Source: JAVJSD01 sp040219575
GTDB taxonomy: Bacteria > Planctomycetota > Planctomycetia > Pirellulales > Pirellulaceae
DNA length: 49,104 nucleotides
Direction of reading: 5' to 3'
Assembly: GCA_040219575.1 (NCBI GenBank)
Contig: JAVJSD010000055.1
Coordinates: 1-49,104, forward strand
The first letter of the stretch is position 1; each line of letters opens with the position of its first letter. The position numbers and the translations under genes were made by a program. Shown here piece by piece: positions 14,971-24,044 of this stretch. A model generated the notes under the pieces. It saw nothing but the letters and a program-made list of their open reading frames with translations. It was not told the origin of the DNA and ran no database searches.

Positions 14971-16521
14971 TCAATCGCTCGAGGAAGCCCGGGCTTCAGC
15001 GTGCAGGGGCGCATCGCGAGGGTCGGTCGCAGCGAGCGCCAGCAGGTCGGCCGAAGTCTTGGAGAAGAGTGCGTTACGGAGGGAGTCGGCCAGTTCGCCG
15101 TTGACGTTTTGGCCGTTCAGTTGCAGCTGGCGTCCGAAATTGCGCGGCCCCGTCGCGGCCGAAGTCAGACTTACAAACTCTTCGGCCGTCAGTCGAAGAA
15201 TCGGTTGCGGGGCGCGGGGCAGGCCCAGTTCGAAACCGACAAGGTCTCCGCCGCGCAGGTTCAAGGTCCATTGTCCGCCGCCGGGGCCGAGCACGTCGAG
15301 ACCAACGGTCTGGACGTCGTCCTGCTTGCTGGACTGCTCGTCGGCGCACTTTCCGCCCGACAGGAGCGTGAGATAGTCGCTGACGTTGACCGGAATCCGG
15401 ACCTTGGGCGACTTCTTCTTTCCCCAGCGATCCTGTTCGCAGAATCGGATGTAGCGGAGCAGCATCTCGTGGTCGATTTCGGGACACGGCAGGTCCGCCG
15501 CGAATTTGCGGAGATTCGTCGTGTCGAATCGTGGATCGGTCGTAACGTACGACTCGTACATCGACATCCCGGCGTGCACGTCCCGTTCGAAATCCGTCAT
15601 GTCTTCTTCCGCAATCGGATTGTCGCCGCAGTAGAAGACATCGGTCGTGTTGTAGTATTCGCAGGCGAAGTCGATCACGGCGCGGGCGGTGATCGGCTCG
15701 CGCGGCGCCAAGTGGTAGGTGGCGCCGTGGGCCGCGGGGGTGTTGAGCAGGCGGCACATCACCTTGGAGATCCAATCGACGGGCACCACATTGCGGGGCT
15801 CGGTCCCCTTCATGTTCAGCCGCAGGTTGGCGATGCGAATGCCCTGGTCGTTGACCGGCATCAGCGGCACGATCAGCGAGATCAATCGCAGGTAGAGGTA
15901 CAAGCCATGGTAGGTGTTCGTGTATCCGGTGACGGAGTCACCCGAAATGACGGCCGGCCGGTAAACCGTGAGCTTGTCCAGGAAGTCGGCTTCCCGCACG
16001 AGTTGCTCGGCGAGGAACTTGCTGTGCTCGTAGTCGTTGCGGAAGCCCTGCCCTTCGTCCAGTTCGTCCTCCATCACTTTCCCGTCACGGAGTCCGCAGA
16101 CGTAGGCCGTGGAGACGTAGTGCAGATCTTTGAGCTGAAGCTGACGGCACAGTTCGAGAACATTGCGGGTGCCGCCGACGTTCGTGCGCCACGGCTCTCG
16201 CTCGCGGTCGACGCCGTGGAAGGTCAGCACCGCGGCGTTATGCAGCACGCGATCGCAGTTTTCGGCAATCCAGCTGCGCGAAGCATCGCTGAGCGCCATC
16301 CGTTCCTCGGAAACGTCGCCCTCGAGGCAGACCGGGCGATTGAGCGGCTTGCCAAGTTCGCCCTCCCACATCTGCAGGATGGACTCGACGCGTTCGGCGA
16401 CATCCTGCTTCTGGCTGGGACGGACCACCAGCGCTAAGCGGTTTCCCGCCATCAACAGGTCGCGCACTAAATAGCGGCCGACGAGTCCCGTCGCGCCGGT
16501 CAAGAGCGTGTACTTCGACAC
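14971..16521 (-). CDS. Extended SDR, thioester-reductase/male-sterility type
   Basis: 516 residues. The N-terminal Rossmann motif is GATGLVG (9-15), with NAA at 95-97 and catalytic Tyr164/Lys168 in YEHSK. The overall pattern (TNVGGTRNVLELC, YVSTAYVCG, YRPAVISGDS) is that of NAD_binding_4 reductases acting on acyl thioesters or related lipid substrates with NAD(P)H. A C-terminal ~130 residues (about 385-516) are not part of the SDR fold and are unrecognised. The GTG start at 16521 has AAGGGG seven bases upstream. It lies 12 bases before the glycosyltransferase gene, so a joint role in making an envelope lipid is inferred. Confidence 0.82.
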   Translation of the reverse strand: MSKYTLLTGATGLVGRYLVRDLLMAGNRLALVVRPSQKQDVAERVESILQMWEGELGKPLNRPVCLEGDVSEERMALSDASRSWIAENCDRVLHNAAVLTFHGVDREREPWRTNVGGTRNVLELCRQLQLKDLHYVSTAYVCGLRDGKVMEDELDEGQGFRNDYEHSKFLAEQLVREADFLDKLTVYRPAVISGDSVTGYTNTYHGLYLYLRLISLIVPLMPVNDQGIRIANLRLNMKGTEPRNVVPVDWISKVMCRLLNTPAAHGATYHLAPREPITARAVIDFACEYYNTTDVFYCGDNPIAEEDMTDFERDVHAGMSMYESYVTTDPRFDTTNLRKFAADLPCPEIDHEMLLRYIRFCEQDRWGKKKSPKVRIPVNVSDYLTLLSGGKCADEQSSKQDDVQTVGLDVLGPGGGQWTLNLRGGDLVGFELGLPRAPQPILRLTAEEFVSLTSAATGPRNFGRQLQLNGQNVNGELADSLRNALFSKTSADLLALAATDPRDAPLHAEARASSSD

Positions 16522-17062
16522 AAACGATCCCCTTGTTGCTGTCGAAACTACGGGTGTGCGTTCTCGATTAAGTCAGAGCAAATGGGAGACCAGCGTCCGA
16601 TTTCCGGCCAGACATCCGCCGATCAGCGATAATAGTGAACAGGTCAAGCTGAAACAATAGGATCGCTGGATAATATAGGCAAGATTTTAGCCGAGATACA
16701 ACGGCCTCCGTGCTCACTTATCGGCAAATTGCGTCCCAAATACGACGCGCAACCGCCGCCATCGGGCGGTGAACACAAAATTCACGGCCGTAATACCTTG
16801 TTTGACGGCAAGGATTTAACGTTCGACCGCTGAGACTGCTTGGAGCGCTGGGGCGACCCTCGTTTGTAGCGGTTAGGAGTGTTGTAGCGGGATCGAATCT
16901 AATCAACGAAACCTGTTCGTGCAACCTGAAACAAACTCGCAGGCCGACATCGTATGCGGCATTTCCCGCCTATTTCATGTTGGATGTGGCGTGGTTGGTG
17001 TTGCCAAGTGGATCACGTCGTTTTGCCGCTTGTTGGTCCCAGGGGCGTCGATTTGGCCGAGG
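16522..17062. other. Intergenic region, 541 bases, more AT-rich than average
   Basis: It is the upstream region of the SDR operon and lies downstream of the DinB-like gene. Frames of up to 109 codons exist but lack motifs. A T-loop-like GATCGAATC near 16892 does not belong to a foldable tRNA. Nothing definite is seen. Confidence 0.45.
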
Positions 17063-17602
17063 TCAGGCTGCTCCGTGTTCCGGCCCCGGCGTCCAATGAA
17101 AGCGGTAGCGGTCGCCCAGTTGCAGACGCGTCATGAACACGATCTCCTGCGTGTGGCCGCTCAGATGTGCCACGGAGTCGTAAACGGCGGAGAGATTGTT
17201 GACCTCAAAGCCTTGGACTCGTTTGGGTGTCGGCAGTTGGCTGGGTAGCGTGTTCGTCAGCGTGTCGGCAGCCTCATCAATAGCCTGGGAAAACTGGGCG
17301 AACAATTCCGCGCGCGGGATCGGCCCCCGCTCGGCAAACTCTCGGGGACGATCGCGGACATCGTCCGCGCCGCCCACTCCCGCCACGATCCACTGCCGCA
17401 GGTTGCCGGCCAGATGCAGCAGCAGATTGCCGATGCTGTTGCTTGACGGGTCCGCCCGCCACCAAATTTGCTGATCCTCGAGTTGCCCGAGGCAATGCTC
17501 AATCTTCTCGCGACACTGATGCAACCGGTCGCGGGAAGTGCCGAGGAAGAGTCTCGCGACGGGATCCTCCACGTTATCCTCCGCGTCGGCCTGCTGATTC
17601 AT
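17063..17602 (-). CDS. DinB/DUF1572-family protein
   Basis: 179 residues. The family features are a four-helix DinB-like fold with NSIGNLLLHLAGNLRQW (about 59-75) and VAHLSGHTQEIV near 142-153. Three His residues (in LLHLAGN, VAHL and SGHTQE) form the usual metal site. DinB superfamily members include thiol-dependent transferases and many enzymes of unknown reaction; the substrate here is unknown. The ATG at 17602 has GGGGAG nine bases before it. It stands alone between the SDR operon and the antiporter gene. Confidence 0.8.
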   Translation of the reverse strand: MNQQADAEDNVEDPVARLFLGTSRDRLHQCREKIEHCLGQLEDQQIWWRADPSSNSIGNLLLHLAGNLRQWIVAGVGGADDVRDRPREFAERGPIPRAELFAQFSQAIDEAADTLTNTLPSQLPTPKRVQGFEVNNLSAVYDSVAHLSGHTQEIVFMTRLQLGDRYRFHWTPGPEHGAA

Positions 17603-17736
17603 TACTCAACTCCCCGTGGATTACCCAATCCCCACATTCCCGCAGTCTACCACACGATCGGACTCCACCGTGCGGTTTCCATGTGCGTAAGGCGGTCGCC
17701 GGAAGCGCGCGCGGTCGAACACCGTCGACGCGTGGG

Positions 17737-19677
17737 TTACGTTGCTTTCTTTTGCCCAGACTCAGCGGCGGCCAGGGACTTCGCCGATTTCGATTCCGTC
17801 GCCGGATCGGAGGATTCGGCGACCAGGGCGATCACCGCGCGCCCGCGCGACGGCGTCCGCTCTTCTTTTCCCGTGCAGATTCTCAGCCGCTTGCCTTCCT
17901 CGATGACGAACAGCACCACGGCGGACTCGCCGTATCGCTGGCGAAAGTCTTCGAAGGTGAATTCTTCGGTAATCCGCGTCTTCTTGATCTGCTCGCCGCG
18001 TTCGACGCGCTGTTCAAGTTCCTCCCAGGTCATCTTGTCGTTGAACAGTTGGCGTCCACGCAAGTGTTCTCCCACCGACTGCCGCTTGCCCGTGCCCGTG
18101 TCCCAGGGAGACAACTGGAACACATTCGCCCTGCCAAACAGATGGGCGAACTCGCGGGAAGCCAGGGCGTTGACCTCGTCGTTGGGGGTCAGCGCCAGCA
18201 GTCGGCCGATTCCCGAAAGGTCCATTTCCTCGCGAATGTGCTCGGACAGGATGCTGGCGCACTCGGCCGGCAGACCGCTCTGGCGGGCGGCCGAGACATT
18301 GCGATAGTTGGTGTCGACCAGCAACACGGCGAATCCTTCCTCGTGAATCGCTTTGGCGACTTGGCGGATCCACTTTTCCGCTCCGGCGAAGAGAATTCCC
18401 TGCGGATTGGGTTGGGCCAGTTTGAGCCACCGCGCCAGCGGGCCCGCGGCGAGGCCGTAGATGGAGACGGTTCCCACGATCACCAGAAACGTGAGCGGCA
18501 CGAGGCGATCGGCCTCTTCGGCAAGCAAGGCCAGGTGTTCGTTTTCGGGGAAGCGGTTTGTTTGATGGACCAGCTCGAGCGCAAAGACCGAAGTAACGGC
18601 GGCGGCCACGATTCCCCGCGGCGCCAGGGCCGCCAAGAAGGTTCGTTCGCGGAGGTTGAGGTCGCTGCCGAGCGTCGCCAGGAAGACCGACGCCGGACGG
18701 ACCACCAGAATCATCACCGCCAGAAAGACGGCGCCCCCGATGTTCAACTCCAGCAACGAGGCGAGTTCCAGCCGCGAACCCAGAACGATGAACAAGCAGG
18801 AAATCGAGAGAACGACCAGATGCTCCTTGAACTCGACCACATGCTTGATCGAAGCCTGCCGCTGGTTCGCCAGGTAGACGCCCAACACCGTGACCGCCAC
18901 CAGCCCCGATTCGCGATGGACCATGTTCGATACGGCGAACACCCCCAGGGCGACCGCCAGAAAGAAAACGCCCTGCAGAAAGTCGGGAATCCAGTACCGC
19001 CGGACCAGCTGCGCCAACAGGACGCCCGTGGCCAGGCCGAGCATCCCGCTGACGGCCACCGTGTAGAACAGCACCAGCAGCATGTCCGCCAATGTCGCCT
19101 CGCCCATCAAGCGATGCCCGCCCGGCGCGATGATCTCGAACACGATCACGGCCAGCACGGCGCCGATCGGATCGACGACGATTCCCTCCCATTTGACGAT
19201 CGAGCCGACGCGTCGTTCCGGTTGAATGTGGCGCAGCAGGGGAGCGATGACGGTGGGGCCGGTGACGACCAGAATCGCGCCCAGCAGCGCCGCGAGTCCC
19301 CAATCAAAATCCAACAGCCAGCGTGCGGCGACGGCCGTCAGCCCCCAACTCACCAGCACGCCGATCGTGCACAGCCGCAGCACATCGCGGCCGGACTGCC
19401 GCAGTTCCGACAACCGCAGCGTCAAACCGCCCTCGAACAACACGATCGCCACCACCAGCGAAACGATCGGAAACAGCAGCCGCGGGCCGACTTCCTCCCC
19501 TTCGGCGCCGGCGGCTTCCGCCAGAATGTGGTCCGGGTTCAGCCCGATGGCGCCCAGCGTCATGCCGAAGGCCAGCAGCAACAGAATGGAGGGCAGCCGC
19601 AATCGCCACCCCAACCACTGAGCCGCGACTCCCAGCAGGGGCACGCCGGCCAGATAATAAAGCAGCTTGGCTTCCAA
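17737..19677 (-). CDS. CPA-type sodium (potassium)/proton antiporter with TrkA-N-like domain
   Basis: 646 residues. About 12 transmembrane helices cover residues 1-410. VLFEGGLTL (78-86), VVTGPTVIAPLL (137-148), the ion-site segment EGIVVDPIGAV and LAPRGIVAAAV are typical of NhaP/CPA1 exchangers. Residues ~425-540 form a Rossmann-like TrkA-N domain (GILFAGAEKWIRQVAKAI, VLLVDTNY), in which the usual GxGxxG is degenerate. A charged C-terminal segment to about 646 follows. It exchanges a monovalent cation for H+ across the inner membrane, possibly gated by nucleotide. The start is a TTG at 19677 with a weak ribosome binding site, so it is the least certain part of the call. Confidence 0.88.
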   Translation of the reverse strand: MEAKLLYYLAGVPLLGVAAQWLGWRLRLPSILLLLAFGMTLGAIGLNPDHILAEAAGAEGEEVGPRLLFPIVSLVVAIVLFEGGLTLRLSELRQSGRDVLRLCTIGVLVSWGLTAVAARWLLDFDWGLAALLGAILVVTGPTVIAPLLRHIQPERRVGSIVKWEGIVVDPIGAVLAVIVFEIIAPGGHRLMGEATLADMLLVLFYTVAVSGMLGLATGVLLAQLVRRYWIPDFLQGVFFLAVALGVFAVSNMVHRESGLVAVTVLGVYLANQRQASIKHVVEFKEHLVVLSISCLFIVLGSRLELASLLELNIGGAVFLAVMILVVRPASVFLATLGSDLNLRERTFLAALAPRGIVAAAVTSVFALELVHQTNRFPENEHLALLAEEADRLVPLTFLVIVGTVSIYGLAAGPLARWLKLAQPNPQGILFAGAEKWIRQVAKAIHEEGFAVLLVDTNYRNVSAARQSGLPAECASILSEHIREEMDLSGIGRLLALTPNDEVNALASREFAHLFGRANVFQLSPWDTGTGKRQSVGEHLRGRQLFNDKMTWEELEQRVERGEQIKKTRITEEFTFEDFRQRYGESAVVLFVIEEGKRLRICTGKEERTPSRGRAVIALVAESSDPATESKSAKSLAAAESGQKKAT

Positions 19678-19836
19678 CTTCGGGCGACAACCAGTGAGGG
19701 GAAACGTAGCCGCGCGAAGCCGCCCACGCGACCGTCAACGAGAGGCGACGTTGAGTTTGACCGGAAGCTGACGAATGTCAATGCGCCCCACTGCGGCGCC
19801 CGCCGATGCATGACCCGTTCGATGCGTGACCCGCTG

Positions 19837-20226
19837 CTATCCTCCCTCATGGGGGACCGATCCAAGCACGACGCGCGAGCGAGATGAATTGGGGCTCGAA
19901 ACGTGCTGGCGTTGGAACGCCGCACGTATTACTTCGACGAATGTGCTGCCGTGTGCGACGACGGCGTCGTCGTCGAGGCCGGCGTCGCGAACTGGCTGCA
20001 CGAGCCGTTCCAACTGTTCGCGATACTCGCGTTCGATCGTCTCTAACGCGTCCTCCAGGTGGATCGAGCGCAGTACCGCGTGCGCCTGCGCTGGAGGCTC
20101 CTCAATCACTGTCATCGCTGTCAGTTTGGCGTTGTTATGTCGGGCAAGGCGAACCCCGCGTGAAAGGGCTGGGTGCTCATCCAACGCCAAGTTGACGTGC
20201 AACAGGATGTTCTTGAATCGTTGCAT
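19837..20226 (-). CDS. Universal stress protein, C-terminally truncated
   Basis: 129 residues from ATG 20226; GGAG, seven bases upstream, overlaps the stop region of the ATPase gene. It begins like a UspA domain (MQRFKNILLHVNL) and keeps the pattern to about residue 103 (ALSRGVRLARHNNAKLTAMTVIEEP, GSTFVEVIRAAF). The ATP-binding end (typically GxxG followed by an S/T-rich loop and a final strand) is missing. The last ~25 residues are unrelated Ser/Arg sequence, with only a faint LGSV reminder. USPs have about 145 residues or a tandem of about 290. A frameshift or deletion at about 19917-19840 is likely, so it may be a pseudogene or a non-nucleotide-binding variant. Confidence 0.65.
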   Translation of the reverse strand: MQRFKNILLHVNLALDEHPALSRGVRLARHNNAKLTAMTVIEEPPAQAHAVLRSIHLEDALETIEREYREQLERLVQPVRDAGLDDDAVVAHGSTFVEVIRAAFQRQHVSSPNSSRSRVVLGSVPHEGG

Positions 20227-20230
20227 CGCA

Positions 20231-22996
20231 TTACTCCTGTGATGTGTCGCCGGCTGGTCCGTTGTCCTCGGCGAGTCGTACGCGACGGCGTTGACCCCAT
20301 TGCCGGCGCAGCCACTTCTCAATACCGACAACCACATAGGCGGCGACGCCGGTTAGCAAGATACGCCACCAAGCATCCCAACCAATCGGTGCAGTGTGGA
20401 ACAGGTAGTTCATCAGCGGCACATAGGTGAAGGCAAGTTGCAGGGCAACCATTGTGGCGATGCCGACCACGATCCAGCGATTGGTGAACAGCCCGAGAGC
20501 AAACATCGATTTTGTCAGCGAGCGGCAGTTGAAGAGATAGAAGATTTCAACCATGACAAACACGTTGACCGCGACCGTCCGTGCGGCCGCGTCGCTAAAT
20601 CCTTGGCCGAGCGCCCATTCGAACGACCCGAAGGCGCCGATGAGCATGATGAAGCCAACGATGCAGATCCGCAGGATTAGCGTCCCGTCAAGGATTGGAG
20701 TCTTTGGGTCGCGGGGCGCACGGCGCATGATATCCGGCTCTTTCGGTTCGAATGCCAGCATCAGGCCCAGGAGCACTGCGGTCGTCATGTTGATCCACAA
20801 GATCTGGACCGGCAGTAACGGTAAAGTCACACCGGCGAAGACCGCCGCCAGGATCACGAGCCCTTCACCCATGTTCGTGGGTAGCGTCCAAACGATGAAC
20901 TTCGTCAGGTTATCGAACACGCCGCGGCCCTCTTCGACGGCGGCTTCGATCGTGGCGAAGTTGTCGTCGGTCAGAATCATATCGGCCGCTTCCTTGGCGA
21001 CTTCGGTGCCGCCCACGCCCATCGCCACGCCGATGTCGGCCTGTTTGAGCGCAGGTGCGTCATTCACCCCGTCGCCAGTCATGGCCACAACCTGACCGCC
21101 GGCTTGCAACGCCCTCACGAGCCTAAGTTTTTGCTCCGGCGTGGCCCGGGCAAAAACGGCGACTTGCTCGGCGATGTCGATCAATTCCTGGTCGCTCTTT
21201 TCCGACAGGTCGTGACTGGTCATCACCAGCGGCGATTGTTGCGCGTCGCTGGCCGCTCCGTCTAAGCCGAGTTTCTCGGCAATGGCGCGAGCGGTCGCCG
21301 GGTGGTCGCCCGTAATCATCTTGATGCGGATTCCCGCGGTCTGGCACGCCTGCACTGCATTGATCGCCTCCGGCCGAGGCGGATCGATCATGCCTTGCAG
21401 GCCCAGCAACGTGAGATTGACGATGTCCTTATGTTCGATCGATGTTGCGTCAGCGGGCATTTCTCTCCGCGCGAACGCCAACACGCGCAATCCCTGCGAG
21501 GCCATCTCTCCGAGTTGGGCAAGGACCTTGGCGGAATCCAGAGGCACTGTCTGGCCGCTCGCGTCGAGCGCCGATTTGGATTTGGACAACACGACTTCAA
21601 TGGCCCCTTTCACGTAAACGACTCGCAAACCGTCGTTCTCACGATCGTGCAGTGTCGCCATGTATTGATGCTGCGATTCGAACGGAATCGAATCGAGCCT
21701 CGGCCGCCGCTGATGGGTTTGCCGCTCGTCGAATCCAGCCTTTCGGGCAGACACGAGAAGCGCGCCCTCGGTGGGATCGCCGCTTACGTCCCAGCGGCCG
21801 TCCTTCTGCACGAGCGTCGAATCGTTGCACAACAACCCGGCCAGGAGACATTCGCGAGCCGTGGCATTATCAGCGAAGCCGCCTCCGCCGTAGGGCTTGA
21901 TCTCACCGTCGGGACTGTAGCCGCTCCCCGTCAGCTCGAACTGTTGTCCCGCGGCATAAACTTCTCGCACCGTCATCTGGTTGACTGTCAGTGTGCCCGT
22001 CTTGTCGGAGCAGATCGTCGTTGTGCTGCCGAGGGTTTCGACGGCGGGCAGTTTCCGAATGATAGCGCGCCGCCGCGCCATCCGCGAAACACCGATGGCG
22101 AGCGTGATTGTCACAGCGGCGGGTAATCCCTCCGGTATCGCGCCGACCGCCATCGCCACGGCAGCCATGAACATATCGAAGGCCAATTGGCCCCGCATCA
22201 CGCCGACGGCAAAGGTGAGTGCCGCCAACGCCAGGATCACGACTAGGAGTAGGCGGCTGAAGCCGGCGATCTTACGCGTCAGCGGCGTTTCCAGAATGTC
22301 CGCCGTTGACACCAAGGTGCTGATCCGACCAACTTCGGTCTTTGCTCCCGTAGCGAAGACAACTCCTCGCCCTTGCCCGTAAGTCACGAGTGTCGAGGAA
22401 AATACCAGGTTACGCCGCTCGGCCAGCGGCGTTTCGGCAGGCAATGGGCCAGGAGCTTTTTGCACCGGCACCGATTCGCCGGTCAGAGTCGATTCGTCGA
22501 CCTGCAAGTCGCGGCAGCGAACCAGGCGTAGGTCGGCCGGAACTTTGTCTCCCGATTGCAGCAACACGATGTCGCCCGGCACGAGTTCGACCGACGGAAT
22601 CTTGTGGATCTCGCCGCTTCGAAGCACGCGGGCCTCCGTGACGGTCATTTTCGCGAGGGCTTCCAAGGCTTTCGCTGCCTTGGATTCCTGCAGGAACCCG
22701 ATGATGGCGTTAACGAGGACGACGGCGAAGATCACCCCCGCGTCGATCCACTCATGCAGCGCCGCGGTGATCCCACTCGCTACCAGCAGGATGTAGATTA
22801 ACGGTTGATGGAACTGCAGCAGGAATGTGATCAGCGGTCCATGCCCGCGGCGCACGGGGATTGCATTCAGACCGAACCGCTCCTGCCGCGATTCGATCTC
22901 AAACAGGTCCAATCCCTTATGCGCATCACTGTCGAACAGCGTAATTGCTTCGTCCGCATCAACTTGGTGCAAGTGTTTTTCGAGCAGAACTTCCAT
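20231..22996 (-). CDS. P-type cation-transporting ATPase, CtpF/P2-like
   Basis: 921 residues, full length. An N-terminal cation-ATPase domain is followed by transmembrane pairs (about 55-100 and 245-300). The actuator loop carries TGES (172-175), and TM4 has AIPEGLP (286-292). The phosphorylation site is DKTGT (Asp331), and the hinge is TGDGVNDAPAL. TM6 reads ILWINMTTAVLLGL: the Asp of Ca2+ pumps (N..TD) is replaced by Ala, as in actinobacterial CtpF-like pumps. The ion is therefore unclear (Ca2+, Mn2+ or another metal). The ATG at 22996 has AAAGGA upstream. It follows an ArsR gene by 116 bases and precedes a UspA gene by four bases, so the three look like one operon. It acts in the inner membrane. 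Confidence 0.92.
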   Translation of the reverse strand: MEVLLEKHLHQVDADEAITLFDSDAHKGLDLFEIESRQERFGLNAIPVRRGHGPLITFLLQFHQPLIYILLVASGITAALHEWIDAGVIFAVVLVNAIIGFLQESKAAKALEALAKMTVTEARVLRSGEIHKIPSVELVPGDIVLLQSGDKVPADLRLVRCRDLQVDESTLTGESVPVQKAPGPLPAETPLAERRNLVFSSTLVTYGQGRGVVFATGAKTEVGRISTLVSTADILETPLTRKIAGFSRLLLVVILALAALTFAVGVMRGQLAFDMFMAAVAMAVGAIPEGLPAAVTITLAIGVSRMARRRAIIRKLPAVETLGSTTTICSDKTGTLTVNQMTVREVYAAGQQFELTGSGYSPDGEIKPYGGGGFADNATARECLLAGLLCNDSTLVQKDGRWDVSGDPTEGALLVSARKAGFDERQTHQRRPRLDSIPFESQHQYMATLHDRENDGLRVVYVKGAIEVVLSKSKSALDASGQTVPLDSAKVLAQLGEMASQGLRVLAFARREMPADATSIEHKDIVNLTLLGLQGMIDPPRPEAINAVQACQTAGIRIKMITGDHPATARAIAEKLGLDGAASDAQQSPLVMTSHDLSEKSDQELIDIAEQVAVFARATPEQKLRLVRALQAGGQVVAMTGDGVNDAPALKQADIGVAMGVGGTEVAKEAADMILTDDNFATIEAAVEEGRGVFDNLTKFIVWTLPTNMGEGLVILAAVFAGVTLPLLPVQILWINMTTAVLLGLMLAFEPKEPDIMRRAPRDPKTPILDGTLILRICIVGFIMLIGAFGSFEWALGQGFSDAAARTVAVNVFVMVEIFYLFNCRSLTKSMFALGLFTNRWIVVGIATMVALQLAFTYVPLMNYLFHTAPIGWDAWWRILLTGVAAYVVVGIEKWLRRQWGQRRRVRLAEDNGPAGDTSQE

Positions 22997-23112
22997 GGTG
23001 TTCCTTTGTAACGTTCACTTCCGCCGACGAGGCCCAATTACTGAATGGCGACCGGGCAGATGAAGATTCTCTCAATCGTTGCATTTGTGGATCCTTGCGT
23101 TCGATTGCGGCT

Positions 23113-23505
23113 TTATTCCGTCGTCGGTGGAGTCCGTCGTCGTTTCGTCTTTCTCGACTTGCTCCAGGCGATCTTCGCGTCCTGTAGAGCGTTCTTCAAT
23201 TCCTCGGACTCTTTCGTCGCCTCCGGCAAGAATCGCATCCCGTCCACCAGCCATTCCGCGAGTTCGAACGAACACAGTCGGTAAAACACGTGCCGCCCTT
23301 CACGGCGTTCGGTGACAACTCGATGAGCCCGCAGCACCGCCAAGTGTTGGGACACGTTCGAGTGCGATATCCCCAGCGTCTTTCTCAACGATCCGACGTC
23401 CGTTTCTCCAAGCCTTAGTTCCTCGATGATCTGAATGCGTCGCGCATGGGCAATCGCACTCAGGAATTCACCGAGCTTGTTTGCGGCGAGAAATCGGTAC
23501 GGCAC
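23113..23505 (-). CDS. ArsR-family winged-helix repressor
   Basis: 130 residues from GTG 23505, which has AGGAG seven bases upstream; the frame can be extended to a TTG at 23541 with no ribosome binding site. The HTH region is LRKTLGISHSNVSQHLAVLRAHRVVTERREGRHVFYRL, preceded by the first helices (LSAIAHARRIQIIEEL). No ELCVCDL-type Cys motif is seen, so any metal site would differ from classical ArsR. The C-terminal ~30 residues are Lys/Arg-rich. ArsR proteins repress their own operon until metal or redox signals bind; the downstream cation ATPase is the natural target. Confidence 0.88.
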   Translation of the reverse strand: MPYRFLAANKLGEFLSAIAHARRIQIIEELRLGETDVGSLRKTLGISHSNVSQHLAVLRAHRVVTERREGRHVFYRLCSFELAEWLVDGMRFLPEATKESEELKNALQDAKIAWSKSRKTKRRRTPPTTE

Positions 23506-23512
23506 GGTGAGG

Positions 23513-23517
23513 CTCCT
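23513..23517 (-). promoter_or_regulatory. Ribosome binding site that sets the ArsR GTG start
   Basis: AGGAG on the minus strand seven bases before GTG 23505; no comparable site precedes the TTG at 23541. Confidence 0.7.
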
Positions 23518-23562
23518 TGAAATCGCCGGCTCGCTTGCCAATCATTACACGCGAGTACCTTG

Positions 23563-23590
23563 GCTGACATTCTCACTTGCGAAAGTCAGC
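23563..23590. promoter_or_regulatory. Candidate ArsR operator
   Basis: Dyad GCTGAC (23563-23568) and GTCAGC (23585-23590) with a 16-base spacer, centred about 70 bases upstream of the ArsR start. Position and symmetry fit an autoregulatory operator, but no consensus is available to confirm it. Confidence 0.35.
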
Positions 23591-24044
23591 AAACGTTATG
23601 CCAGCTCCATGATCTTGATTCGTCGCCAGTCCAAGTCGTCGCATGAGCCTGGAACAGCGGGAATCGCCGCCCAGACAAGGACATTTGTGGCCGTGGCTTG
23701 GGATGGCAATTGCGCGCGTCCCTGCACATCTGCGGCCCAATCCGCACGTGCCCATAGCGGTCAACATTGGCCGTTGATCCGGTCCCCCGTGTTCCAAGGG
23801 AGAACGCCCGATTTCCAATTTCCTTCGGGATGTCGAATGTCGTTTCGCATCTGCCGACCAGGTCGAGCGAGCCAACTTTTTCGGGCGATGGATCGGTCGC
23901 TCTGCCAGAAGGCGCGAAATCGGAGCCGCGCGAAATCGGGGGCGTGTGGACGATACCCATGCCCCCTTCGCCGCGCTAAAACGGCGGATAGAATCTGAAT
24001 TGTCGTGGACCCCGCCCCTGTCGCCGTTCCAGGAATGCTCGCCG

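Larger units (their letters stand above)
23506..24044. other. Divergent intergenic region, 539 bases
   Basis: It lies between the ArsR operon (minus) and the GNAT-nitrilase gene (plus). It contains the dyad at 23563-23590. Open frames of about 100 codons here show no motifs. Confidence 0.45.

Noticed and set aside
16885..16905. Possible tRNA T-loop GATCGAATC
   Set aside because: No matching acceptor, D or anticodon stems could be drawn around it.
16718..16924. Small minus-strand frame in the 16.5-17 kb gap
   Set aside because: No ribosome binding site or motif.
17443..19887. 814-codon plus-strand frame
   Set aside because: Antisense shadow of the antiporter gene; Gln/His/Arg-rich translation with no motif, caused by high GC.
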